A DNA stretch of 64,000 nt, taken from the NCBI RefSeq assembly GCF_036226885.1, contig NZ_CP109027.1, positions 1,240,001-1,304,000 of the forward strand, read 5' to 3'. Under the pieces are notes generated by a model that saw nothing but the letters and a program-made list of their open reading frames with translations, ran no database searches and was not told the origin of the DNA. Position 1 is the first letter of the stretch. Every line of letters begins with the position of its first letter. The position numbers and the translations under genes were made by a program. This document shows positions 47,211 to 62,169 of the stretch, in pieces. The DNA is from Streptomyces sp. NBC_00663. Lineage in GTDB: Bacteria > Actinomycetota > Actinomycetes > Streptomycetales > Streptomycetaceae.

Positions 47211-48365
47211 TCAGGCGGTGTGGAGGGTCAGGCCGTACCGGTTGAGGATCTCGTTGACGGGCTGGAACCAGGTCTCGCCCCCGCCGGAGCAGTTGCCCCA
47301 GCCGCCGGAGGTGACGCCCTGGGCCTGGTCGCCGCTGATGAACGAGCCGCCGGAGTCACCGGGTTCGGCGCAGACGCTGGTCTTGGTCATCTGACGCACC
47401 GCGCCCTGGCTGTAGTTGACGGTCTCGTTCATGGCGAGGACCGTGCCGCAGTGCCAGTGCGTGGTCGAACCCGAGCGGCAGACGGACGAGCCGACGGGCG
47501 CCACGTTGGACCCGCGCACGAGCTGGTCGGAGACGGTGCCCCAGCCGAGCACGACCGGCACCGTCCACCAGCCGCTGCCCACGTTGACCCAGGCGTAGTC
47601 GTTGTCCGGGAACGACGAGCCCTGGAAGTTGCCGATGTAGCTGCGGTCCCAGCCGTAGACGGCGCCGGTGTGCTGGTCGCAGTGCCCGGCGGTGATGAAC
47701 CCGCCGTACACCGAGAAGCCTATGGAGCAGCGGACGTTGCCGGTGTAGAAGGGGTCGCCGCCGACGGTTCCGGCGGCGAAGGTCCGCGGCGCGGTGGCGA
47801 TGTGCCGGACGGTGACGGGGCCGGCGCGGTGGGCCCGGTCCACGAAGCGCCGGACATCGTTGTCGGCCTTCTCACTCGCGACGACGTTGACGACGATCGT
47901 GCTCGCCCGTGGGTCGACATGCCAACTCGCCACGCCCGCCGGGGCGGTGAGCCGGTCGAGGCGGTCCTGGGTGGCGGCGAGTTCACGGGCCGTGTGAGCG
48001 ACGGTGCGGACGTCGGCGCCGGTGGCTCGTACCGCTCGGACGGTCGCTCGCGTCGCGTCCGGGGTGAGGCCCACGGTCAGGGTCGCGGCGTCGGCGTCGT
48101 ACCAGGTGCCGCCGAGTGAACTCCCGGCGGCCCGGCGGGCCTTGGGTTCGGCGGCCGTGGCCCGCCGCTCGGCGGCGAGCCGCTTCTCGGCCTGGGCCCT
48201 GGTGAGGTGCAGGTCGCTCTGCATCGCGGTGAGGAGACCGGCGGACGCGGGCGCCTTCGCCGTGCGGGCGCCGTCGGCGGAAGCGGGCGTGCCGCCGGCG
48301 GCGACACCGGCGCCGAGCGTGAGCAGCACGGCCAGGACGGCGTGCGTAAGTCTGGTGCGTCTCAT
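47211..48365 (-). CDS. Secreted S1-family serine protease with pro-domain (streptogrisin/alpha-lytic type)
   Basis: A 384-residue chymotrypsin-fold protease precursor. Signal peptide MRRTRLTHAVLAVLLTLGAG to PASADG; a pro-region of about 150 residues (HLTRAQAEKRLAAERRATAA, ADVRTVAHTARELAATQDRL) of the kind that folds the enzyme and is then removed; then the mature domain from about FAAGTVGGDPFYTGN. The catalytic triad is visible: His in GGFITAGHCDQHTG, Asp in FPDNDYAWVNVGSG, Ser in CAEPGDSGGSFISGDQ. Cys pairs match the streptogrisins. ATG 48365 has GAAGGG seven bases before it. A perfect palindrome 60 bases upstream resembles a LacI-type operator. Confidence 0.92.
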   Translation of the reverse strand: MRRTRLTHAVLAVLLTLGAGVAAGGTPASADGARTAKAPASAGLLTAMQSDLHLTRAQAEKRLAAERRATAAEPKARRAAGSSLGGTWYDADAATLTVGLTPDATRATVRAVRATGADVRTVAHTARELAATQDRLDRLTAPAGVASWHVDPRASTIVVNVVASEKADNDVRRFVDRAHRAGPVTVRHIATAPRTFAAGTVGGDPFYTGNVRCSIGFSVYGGFITAGHCDQHTGAVYGWDRSYIGNFQGSSFPDNDYAWVNVGSGWWTVPVVLGWGTVSDQLVRGSNVAPVGSSVCRSGSTTHWHCGTVLAMNETVNYSQGAVRQMTKTSVCAEPGDSGGSFISGDQAQGVTSGGWGNCSGGGETWFQPVNEILNRYGLTLHTA

Positions 48366-48424
48366 GGGGGTTGCCCTTCGTCGTTCCAGTGGAGTGGGGA
48401 TGGAACAGCGGGGAACAGCAGATG

Positions 48425-48440
48425 CTGAGAGCGCTCTCAG
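48425..48440. promoter_or_regulatory. CebR-like palindromic operator upstream of the protease gene
   Basis: CTGAGAGCGCTCTCAG is a perfect 16-base palindrome. Its inner TGAGAGCGCTCTCA differs at the third position of each arm from the cellulose-regulator CebR site as I recall it (TGGGAGCGCTCCCA), and the centre GAGCGCTC is the LacI-family type. It is 60 bases before the protease start. Regulation by a LacI protein is inferred. Confidence 0.65.
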
Positions 48441-48619
48441 GAGGGTGGCCGGGCCGAGCCTAGCGACCGATCGCGGCCAGGTCCATACCAATTCGGTCAC
48501 TCTCTCGAACAGCTCGCGCCCCGGCTCAACTGGCCACGCTCCGGCGCGTCGTTGGAGCGCAGCGACATAGGCTGCTCCAAGATCCGCAGCGGAGCGGACT
48601 CCCCTCGACAGGAGGCCCG

Positions 48620-56254
<7,635 letters not shown>

Positions 56255-56291
56255 GCGAGCCGAACAGCCACCGCACCAAGGGAGTTGACGC

Positions 56292-57749
56292 ATGACCCAG
56301 GAGTACGACCTGATCGTCGTCGGCGGCGGACCGGCCGGCTCGACGGCCGCGACCGCCGTGGCCCTGCGCGGGCACCGGGTCCTGCTGCTGGAGCGCGAGA
56401 CCTTCCCGCGCTACCAGATCGGCGAGTCGCTGCTGCCCGCCACCGTGCACGGTCTGTGCCGGATCCTCGGCGTCGCCGACGAGGTCCAGCAGGCCGGCTT
56501 CACCCTCAAGCGCGGCGGCACCCTGCGCTGGGGCCGTGATCCGGAGCCGTGGCAGTTCTCCTTCGCCATGACACCGCGTGTGCCCGAACCCACCGCGACC
56601 GCCTTCCAGGTGGAGCGCTCGCGCTTCGACGAGATCCTGCTGCGGGGCGCCCGGCGGGCCGGTGCCGATGTGCGCGAGGGCAGCACGGTGCGGCGCGTCG
56701 TCGCCGACGACGAGCGGGTGCGGGGCGTCGAGTTCACCGACGCGGACGGCAACTCCCGTACGGCGTACGGCAAGTACGTCATCGACGCGTCCGGCAACAC
56801 CAGCCGGATCCACTCCGGTGTCGGCGGGAGCCGCGTCTACTCCGACTTCTTCCGCAACCTCGCCGTGTTCGGCTACTTCGCGGGCGGGGCCCGGCTGCCC
56901 GAGCCGAACAGCGGCAACATCTTCTGCGCCGCGTTCGACGCGGGCTGGCTCTGGTACATCCCGCTGCGCGACGATCTGACGAGCGTCGGCGCGGTGATCT
57001 CACCCGAGCACACGGCGGCCGTGCAGCGGGACGCGCGGGGCGCCTGGCGGGACATGATCGAGGCGTGCCCGGAGGTGAGCCGGCTGGTGGCGGGCGTACC
57101 GGTCGCGACCGAGGCGCCGTACGACCAGGTGCGGGTGCGCCGGGACTGGTCGTACTGGAAACGGTCCCTCTGGAAGCCGGGCATGGCGCTGGTCGGCGAC
57201 GCCGCCTGCTTCGTGGACCCGGTGCTGTCCTCCGGCGTCCATCTGGCCACGTACGGGGCCCTGTTGGCGGCCCGCTCGGTGAACGCGGCCCTGGACGGCA
57301 GCGTGCCCGAGGAGCGGGGCTTCGCCGAGTTCGAGGCGCGCTACCGCCGCGAGTACCGCGTGTTCTACGAGTTCCTCATCGCCTTCTACGACATGGAGCG
57401 CAACGAGGACTCGTACTTCTGGTCGGCGAAGAAGATCACCAACGTGGACCTCGGCGAGGCGGCGGCGTTCGCCGAGCTGGCGGGCGGGCTGGTCTCCCGC
57501 GACTCCGCGGTGGTCCGCACGGACTGGCAGACGTCCGCCGCACAACTGGACGGTGCGGTAGCCGAGTTGACGGTCTCGGACGGCCGCATGAACCCTCTCC
57601 TGTCCGCCCCGGTCGTCGGCGAGACCTTCCGCACCGGCAACGACCTTCAGGAACAGGCCCTTTACGGCGGCCCGCTCGACGACCAAGGACCGGCCTCCCC
57701 CGACGGCCTCGCGGTCACCCCGGACGGCCTGTCCTGGACGAAGGCCTGA
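56292..57749 (+). CDS. Flavin-dependent halogenase (tryptophan-halogenase superfamily)
   Basis: A 485-residue halogenase. FAD motif VVGGGPAGSTAATAVALRG at the N-terminus, GESLLPATVHGLCRILG, the diagnostic W-x-W-x-I-P in GWLWYIPL (~residue 220), and a second FAD segment MALVGDAACFVDPVLSSGVH. The WxWxIP motif, which blocks monooxygenation, separates halogenases from the related geranylgeranyl reductases and hydroxylases. The overall form is closest, from memory, to halogenases that act on carrier-bound or phenolic substrates (CmlS-like), not to free-tryptophan enzymes. A separate flavin reductase is needed and none is in the window. ATG 56292 follows AAGGGAG by six bases and lies 37 bases after the PKS, so both are one unit. 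It probably chlorinates the PKS starter, intermediate or product. Confidence 0.85.
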   Translation: MTQEYDLIVVGGGPAGSTAATAVALRGHRVLLLERETFPRYQIGESLLPATVHGLCRILGVADEVQQAGFTLKRGGTLRWGRDPEPWQFSFAMTPRVPEPTATAFQVERSRFDEILLRGARRAGADVREGSTVRRVVADDERVRGVEFTDADGNSRTAYGKYVIDASGNTSRIHSGVGGSRVYSDFFRNLAVFGYFAGGARLPEPNSGNIFCAAFDAGWLWYIPLRDDLTSVGAVISPEHTAAVQRDARGAWRDMIEACPEVSRLVAGVPVATEAPYDQVRVRRDWSYWKRSLWKPGMALVGDAACFVDPVLSSGVHLATYGALLAARSVNAALDGSVPEERGFAEFEARYRREYRVFYEFLIAFYDMERNEDSYFWSAKKITNVDLGEAAAFAELAGGLVSRDSAVVRTDWQTSAAQLDGAVAELTVSDGRMNPLLSAPVVGETFRTGNDLQEQALYGGPLDDQGPASPDGLAVTPDGLSWTKA

Positions 57750-57833
57750 CCCTCCGCCGTCCGTTGCCCCGTTGACCTTGCCCGAAGGGGAACCCGCAGC
57801 ATCGGCGTACCGATGTCTGCGTAAGGAGCGAGG

Positions 57834-59048
57834 GTGCGCCGGGTACTGATCGACGTCCGGCCGTTGCGGCGGGCCGCGTTCCGGCGGCTGTGGGCGTGCG
57901 GCCTGGTGACCACGCTGGGCGCCCAACTGACCGCGCTGGCCGTGCCGATGCAGTTGTACGACCTCACCGGCTCCTCGGCGTACGTCGGGCTGGCGGGGTT
58001 CGTGGGATTCGCGCCGATGGCGCTCGCGGCGCTGTGGGGCGGCACGCTGGCGGACGTGCGGGACCGGCGGCGGGTGCTCCTCGCGACCACGGCCGGGATC
58101 GGGCTGACGTCCCTGCTGCTGTGGGCGCAGGCGTGGGCGCGGCTGGAGTCGGCGGGGGTGCTGCTGGCGCTCGTCGGGGTGCAGCAGGCGCTCTTCGGTG
58201 CCAACGCGGCGGTGAGCGGGGCGGTCGTGCCCCGGCTGGTGCCGCGCGAGCTGCTGCCCGCCGCGAACGCTTTGCAGTCGCTGGTCTCCTGGTCGGCCGG
58301 GATCGCCGGACCGCTGCTGGGCGGCGGGCTGCTGCCGGTGATCGGGGCGCAGGCGCTGTATCTCGCCGACGCGGCGACGCTCGGCGTCCCGCTGTGGGCC
58401 GTGTGGCGGCTGCCGCCCCTGCCACCCACCAGCGCCGCCGAACGGGGCGCGGGCCCATGGCAGTTCGCGGCGGGCTTCCGGCTGCTGGCGAGCCGGCAGG
58501 TCCTGCTGGTCGTCTATCTCGCCGACTTCGCGGCGCTCTTCCTGGGCATGCCGGCCGCGCTGTTCCCGCAGCTGGCGCGGGAGACGTACCCGGGGGCGAA
58601 CGTCGGCGTGCTGTACGCGGCGATCTCCGCCGGGGGTGTGCTCGCGGCGCTGTTCTCCGGCGGCCTCACCCGCACCTCCCGCCACGGTGTCGCGGTCGCG
58701 CTGTCGGTGTGCGTGTGGGGGTTCGCGCTGGCCGCGTTCGGACTGGTGAACTCGCTCGCGGTGGCGGCGGGTTGGCTCGTGGTGGCGGGCGGGGCACTGC
58801 TGACGCTCGGGGTGTTCCGCAAATCCGTCCTCCAGTCCGCGGTACCGGACGAAATGCGGGGCCGCCTCCAGGGAGTCGACACCGTGATCGCGGCGGGCGG
58901 CCCCCGGCTCGGCGACCTCGCGCACGGCGTCGCCGGGGCGTCCTTCGGGGCGACCTGGGCCATCACCGGCGGCGGGATACTGACGGCGGCGACCGCACTG
59001 GCGCTGCTGCTGTGCTTCCCGGGGTTCAGGCGACACCGGGGCACCTGA
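57834..59048 (+). CDS. MFS exporter (EntS/DHA3-like)
   Basis: A 404-residue major facilitator with about 12 hydrophobic segments. It begins LRRAAFRRLWACGLVTTLGA, and has the loop 2-3 motif GTLADVRDRRRVLLATT (A motif of the family), PRLVPRELLPAANALQSLVS and the C-terminal DEMRGRLQGVDTVIAAGG, both typical of EntS-type exporters. It lies 84 bases after the halogenase gene on the same strand, so it is a candidate exporter of the polyketide and may give self-protection. EntS-type transporters also export siderophores, but its distance from the cch genes makes that less likely. GTG 57834 follows AAGGAG. Confidence 0.82.
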   Translation: MRRVLIDVRPLRRAAFRRLWACGLVTTLGAQLTALAVPMQLYDLTGSSAYVGLAGFVGFAPMALAALWGGTLADVRDRRRVLLATTAGIGLTSLLLWAQAWARLESAGVLLALVGVQQALFGANAAVSGAVVPRLVPRELLPAANALQSLVSWSAGIAGPLLGGGLLPVIGAQALYLADAATLGVPLWAVWRLPPLPPTSAAERGAGPWQFAAGFRLLASRQVLLVVYLADFAALFLGMPAALFPQLARETYPGANVGVLYAAISAGGVLAALFSGGLTRTSRHGVAVALSVCVWGFALAAFGLVNSLAVAAGWLVVAGGALLTLGVFRKSVLQSAVPDEMRGRLQGVDTVIAAGGPRLGDLAHGVAGASFGATWAITGGGILTAATALALLLCFPGFRRHRGT

Positions 59049-59053
59049 GGGGG

Positions 59054-59965
59054 TTACTCCGGCGGCGTGGGGGTGTCGTGGGTGCGGTACATCGCCTGAA
59101 CGTCCAACTCCAGCTGGACCGTGGGGCCGACGACCGCGATGCCGCGGGCCAGCATGGAACGCCAGTTGAGGGTGTAGTCCTCGCGGTGCAGCTCCGCCTT
59201 CGCGAGGGCGGCGCAGCGCAGTTCCTCGCCGTAGCCGCCGTTGACCATGCCCAGGTACGTCGTGTCCAGCGACACCGAGCGGCTCACGCCGTGCATGGTC
59301 AGGGAGCCCAGCAGCGACCACTTGCTGCCGCCCCGGTAGGCGAAGCGGGTGCTCCGGAAGTCGATGTACGGGAAGTGCTCGACGTCGAGGAAGTCCGCCG
59401 AACGCAGGTGGGCGTCCCGGGTGTTGTTGCCGGTGGTGATGCTGGAGGCGTCGATGCGGACATGGACGCGGGAGTCGGCGACTTCCTGGGTGACCTGGAT
59501 ACCGCCCTCGAAGCGTTCGAAACGGCCGTGCACATGGGCCATGCCGACGTGCTTGGCGATGAAACGGATCGCGGTGTGCGGCGGGTCGAAGAGCCAGGTG
59601 CCGGGGACCGGGAGTTCGGCCTGCCGTGCGGGCTGGAGCCAGACCCGCTCCGAGGACAGGCCCGCGTCGGCGACGACCTCGACGGTCTCGCGGTGCGGCT
59701 CCAGCCCCTCCGCCACGATCATCAGGCTGTAGCTCGCGGGCGGCAGCACGGCCAGGAACAGACCGTACGGGTCCGTGGTGCCGCGTGCCACGACCTGGTG
59801 GCCGCGGAGTTCGGTCACCGTCACGTCGACGCCGCCCAGCGGCTGGTTCACCGGGTCGAGGACCTCACGGACCACGGCACCGGCACCGGCCGGAACCGGC
59901 AGCGTGTGGCCCGCGGCGCCTCCGGGGGCATTCCTGAAGCGCCGCCGGAGCAGTCCGAGGGGCAT
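59054..59965 (-). CDS. YceI-family protein with N-terminal carboxypeptidase-regulatory-like domain
   Basis: A 303-residue protein. Residues ~30-110 form a transthyretin/carboxypeptidase-regulatory-like beta domain (GGVDVTVTELRGHQVVARGT, YGLFLAVLPPASYSLMIVAE). From ~120 on is a YceI lipocalin-like domain: PGTWLFDPPHTAIRFIAKHV, SRVHVRIDASSITTGNNTRD, LRSADFLDVEHFPYIDFRST, GSLTMHGVSRSVSLDTTYLG. YceI proteins bind isoprenoid chains or other lipids. No clear signal peptide. ATG 59965 has AAAGG eight bases upstream; an earlier GTG would add three residues. It is convergent with the exporter, six bases apart, and may bind a hydrophobic product, though this two-domain protein is common in Streptomyces and need not be linked. 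Confidence 0.8.
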   Translation of the reverse strand: MPLGLLRRRFRNAPGGAAGHTLPVPAGAGAVVREVLDPVNQPLGGVDVTVTELRGHQVVARGTTDPYGLFLAVLPPASYSLMIVAEGLEPHRETVEVVADAGLSSERVWLQPARQAELPVPGTWLFDPPHTAIRFIAKHVGMAHVHGRFERFEGGIQVTQEVADSRVHVRIDASSITTGNNTRDAHLRSADFLDVEHFPYIDFRSTRFAYRGGSKWSLLGSLTMHGVSRSVSLDTTYLGMVNGGYGEELRCAALAKAELHREDYTLNWRSMLARGIAVVGPTVQLELDVQAMYRTHDTPTPPE

Positions 59966-60020
59966 GGGTCTCACCTTTCAGTGGGGGTTCATGGGGGGGC
60001 AGGGGGTTGAGGGGGTTGGT

Positions 60021-60241
60021 TCAGGGCTGGACGCCGTCATACGCGGCGCTGAGCACGTCGAGCACGCCCTCCGCGGTGACCTCCGTCAAGTCGGCCTGCG
60101 AGGGCGTTGTGGGCGAGGACCGGTGACTCCGGCGTGGAGGTGGCGGGTGCGGGCGGTGGGCAGCGCGCGCAGGCGGGGGTCGGTCGTGGTGCCGAGGCTG
60201 TCTACGACGGCTTCGGTGAGATTCCGGGTGCCGTCACGCAT
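60021..60241 (-). pseudogene. Decayed remnant resembling hydroxyquinol ring-cleavage genes
   Basis: ATG 60241 has GGAGG nine bases upstream and overlaps the hydroxylase stop by eight bases, the setting of a real operon gene. It begins MRDGTRNLTEAVVDSLGTTT then DPRLRAL...RHLHAGV, which resembles the first ~40 residues of intradiol (hydroxyquinol or catechol) 1,2-dioxygenases, but stops after 66 residues in a low-quality sequence. A second frame ending at 60021 reads LTEVTAEGVLDVLSAAYDG VQP, which resembles the C-terminal tail of a maleylacetate reductase. The simplest reading is a deletion that joined the start of a dioxygenase gene to the end of a reductase gene. The catalytic parts of both are gone. 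The family matches come from memory and are short. Confidence 0.5.
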
Positions 60242-62000
60242 GTCCCAGAATCCTCCGAACCGCCTCGGTGAGCCTGCGCTCGGCGTCCTCCGCGGAGTCC
60301 GCCGCAGTCGCGTGCCGGAACGCGACATGACCGTCCGGCCGTACGAGGAGCGCGCCGCCGTCGGCCACCTCGCTCAGCCGTGCCCAGTCGCCGTAGGGGT
60401 CCTCGTACTCCTGCCCCGGCCCGATGACGACGGTGGCGATCTCCAGTTCCTGGGCGGTGGCCGCGCGCAGCCACGCGGCGCCGCCGATGCCGGTGATGAG
60501 GGTGAAGCGGCCCTGTCCGACGGTGTCGAGGGTGGAGAGCGTGCGGGTGCCGGAGGTGATCCAGGCATGCGGAAGCTTGGCGCCGGGTCGGGACGTGGGC
60601 TGGTGGTACAGCTCGGGATCGCGGTCGAAGCCGGGGTCGTCGGTGCCGTCGGGGACGATGGCGGCGGAGGTGTAGCGCTGGTTGAGGTCGACGCCGTGGG
60701 CGTTGAACTCGTAGGCCTTGAAGGCGATGGCCTCCCGGAGCCTGGCGCGCTGCTTCTCCGCGGCCTCCCCGGTCTCCTTGCGGGCGGCGATGTTGGCCCA
60801 CAGCTGCTCGGGGGTCTGCGGGGAGAGGCCGTCGAGCGCCTCGAAGATCGGGGCGGTCTCGCCGATGGACTTGTTGGCGCGGGTGACGATCTGGCGGCCG
60901 ATCGGGGCGCGTTCGGCGGTGTAGGTGTCCAGCAGCCTCGGGGCGGCGGTGCCGTCGAGGACGAGCTTGAGCTTCCAGGCCAGGTTGTAGGAGTCCTGGA
61001 CGGAGGTGTTGGAGCCGAGGCCGTTGGACGGCGGGTGGCGGTGTGTGGCGTCGCCGGCGCAGAAGACGCGGCCGTTCGCGTAGGTCTCGGCGTACATCTC
61101 GTTGACGGTCCAGGCCGAGGACGACTTGACGGTCACCGGGATGTCGTCGTCGCCGACCAGTTGGCGGACGATCGACTCGGCGTACTCGGTGGTCAGGTCG
61201 GGGGCGCCGGCGGTGACGTCGTACCCCCACACGATCAGCCACTCCTTCCAGGGCCGGACGCAGCGCACCAGGCCCGCGCCGATGCCGCCGACGGTGGCGC
61301 CGGGAGCGAGCACCCAGTAGAGGGTGGAGGGCCGGTGGGCGGTGTACTTGCTCAGGTCCGCGTCGAAGACGATGTTGATGCTGCCGGCCACGCCCATCTG
61401 GCCGCCCATCGGCAGCCCGGCGTCCTCGGCGACCTGGCTGCGGCCGCCGTCGGCGCCGATGAGGTACTTGGCGCGGATGGTGTACTCGTCGCCGCGCAGC
61501 CGGTCCTCGACCGTGACTGTCACGCCGTCGTCGTCCTGGACGAAGGACTTGTAGACGGTGGAGAAACGCAGCCGCGTGCCGCGTGCGACGGCCGCGTCCA
61601 TGAGCACCGGTTCCATGAGGTGCTGGGGCAGATCGCACATGCGGGTGGGGCTGGCGAGTTCGTGGGCGGCCTGGACCAGCGGGTCGTTGCCCCAGGAGCG
61701 CACCCGGCCGAGCTCCTCGCCGGCCAGGCTGGTGCAGAACGTCGTGTTGCCCATCAGGTGCTGCGGGGTCGCCTTCGCGACGACCTCGTCCTCGACGCCG
61801 AGGTCGCGCAGCACTTCCATGGTGCGCTGGTTGGTGATGTGCGCCCGGGGCGTGTCGGCGAGGCTCGCGTAGCGGGTGACGACGACGTTGGGTACGCCGT
61901 AGGTACTGAGGGCGAGCGCGGCGGAGGCGCCCGCGGGGCCGCTGCCGACGATGAGTACATCGGTCACGACATCGGGCTCGGCGGTGGGGACGCGGGACAC
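60234..62000 (-). CDS. TfdB-type FAD-dependent aromatic hydroxylase (phenol/resorcinol monooxygenase)
   Basis: A 588-residue class A flavoprotein monooxygenase that hydroxylates a phenolic ring using NAD(P)H and oxygen. FAD motif DVLIVGSGPAGASAALAL near residue 17; the DG motif in YLIGADGGRSQVAEDAGL near 185; the GD motif and following segment VFCAGDATHRHPPSNGLGSN then TSVQDSYNLAWKL near 320, nearly the same as I recall for 2,4-dichlorophenol 6-monooxygenase. The C-terminal thioredoxin-like domain follows. GTG 62000 is chosen because GGAG lies seven bases upstream. Its stop overlaps the start of the decayed dioxygenase remnant, so an aromatic pathway probably once ran on here. A regulator gene is divergent. 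The substrate could be resorcinol or a (chloro)phenol. Confidence 0.85.
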   Translation of the reverse strand: MSRVPTAEPDVVTDVLIVGSGPAGASAALALSTYGVPNVVVTRYASLADTPRAHITNQRTMEVLRDLGVEDEVVAKATPQHLMGNTTFCTSLAGEELGRVRSWGNDPLVQAAHELASPTRMCDLPQHLMEPVLMDAAVARGTRLRFSTVYKSFVQDDDGVTVTVEDRLRGDEYTIRAKYLIGADGGRSQVAEDAGLPMGGQMGVAGSINIVFDADLSKYTAHRPSTLYWVLAPGATVGGIGAGLVRCVRPWKEWLIVWGYDVTAGAPDLTTEYAESIVRQLVGDDDIPVTVKSSSAWTVNEMYAETYANGRVFCAGDATHRHPPSNGLGSNTSVQDSYNLAWKLKLVLDGTAAPRLLDTYTAERAPIGRQIVTRANKSIGETAPIFEALDGLSPQTPEQLWANIAARKETGEAAEKQRARLREAIAFKAYEFNAHGVDLNQRYTSAAIVPDGTDDPGFDRDPELYHQPTSRPGAKLPHAWITSGTRTLSTLDTVGQGRFTLITGIGGAAWLRAATAQELEIATVVIGPGQEYEDPYGDWARLSEVADGGALLVRPDGHVAFRHATAADSAEDAERRLTEAVRRILGHA

Positions 62001-62070
62001 GGGGACGCTCCAGGGAATGAGAACAGGCACCGGCTCTTCAAGATCATGAAGGGAGCGGCCGGAACGCGGG

Positions 62071-62126
62071 TGTCTCAATACGAGACAGACGGGATACGGG
62101 ACAGACGGGCTACGAGACAGACGGGT
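62071..62126. promoter_or_regulatory. Inverted repeat and three 16-bp tandem repeats between hydroxylase and regulator genes
   Basis: TGTCTC-AATAC-GAGACA (62071-62087) is an inverted repeat. Its right arm begins a set of three 16-base direct repeats, TACGRGACAGACGGGN, at 62079-62094, 62095-62110 and 62111-62126. A TAGGGT -10-like hexamer for the regulator is at 62154-62159. This is the likely activator-binding region. Confidence 0.65.
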
Positions 62127-62169
62127 GGTTGTTTCACGTTCAACCGTTCCCCGTAGGGTGGGTGTCGCC

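Noticed and set aside
56292..57749. Halogenase gene as geranylgeranyl reductase
   Set aside because: The families share FAD motifs, but WLWYIP is the halogenase marker.
57834..59048. MFS exporter as part of the coelichelin system
   Set aside because: EntS-like proteins can export siderophores, but this gene is 28 kb away, has no iron box and follows the halogenase gene.
62079..62126. Possible CRISPR repeats
   Set aside because: Three contiguous 16-base units without spacers and no cas genes.
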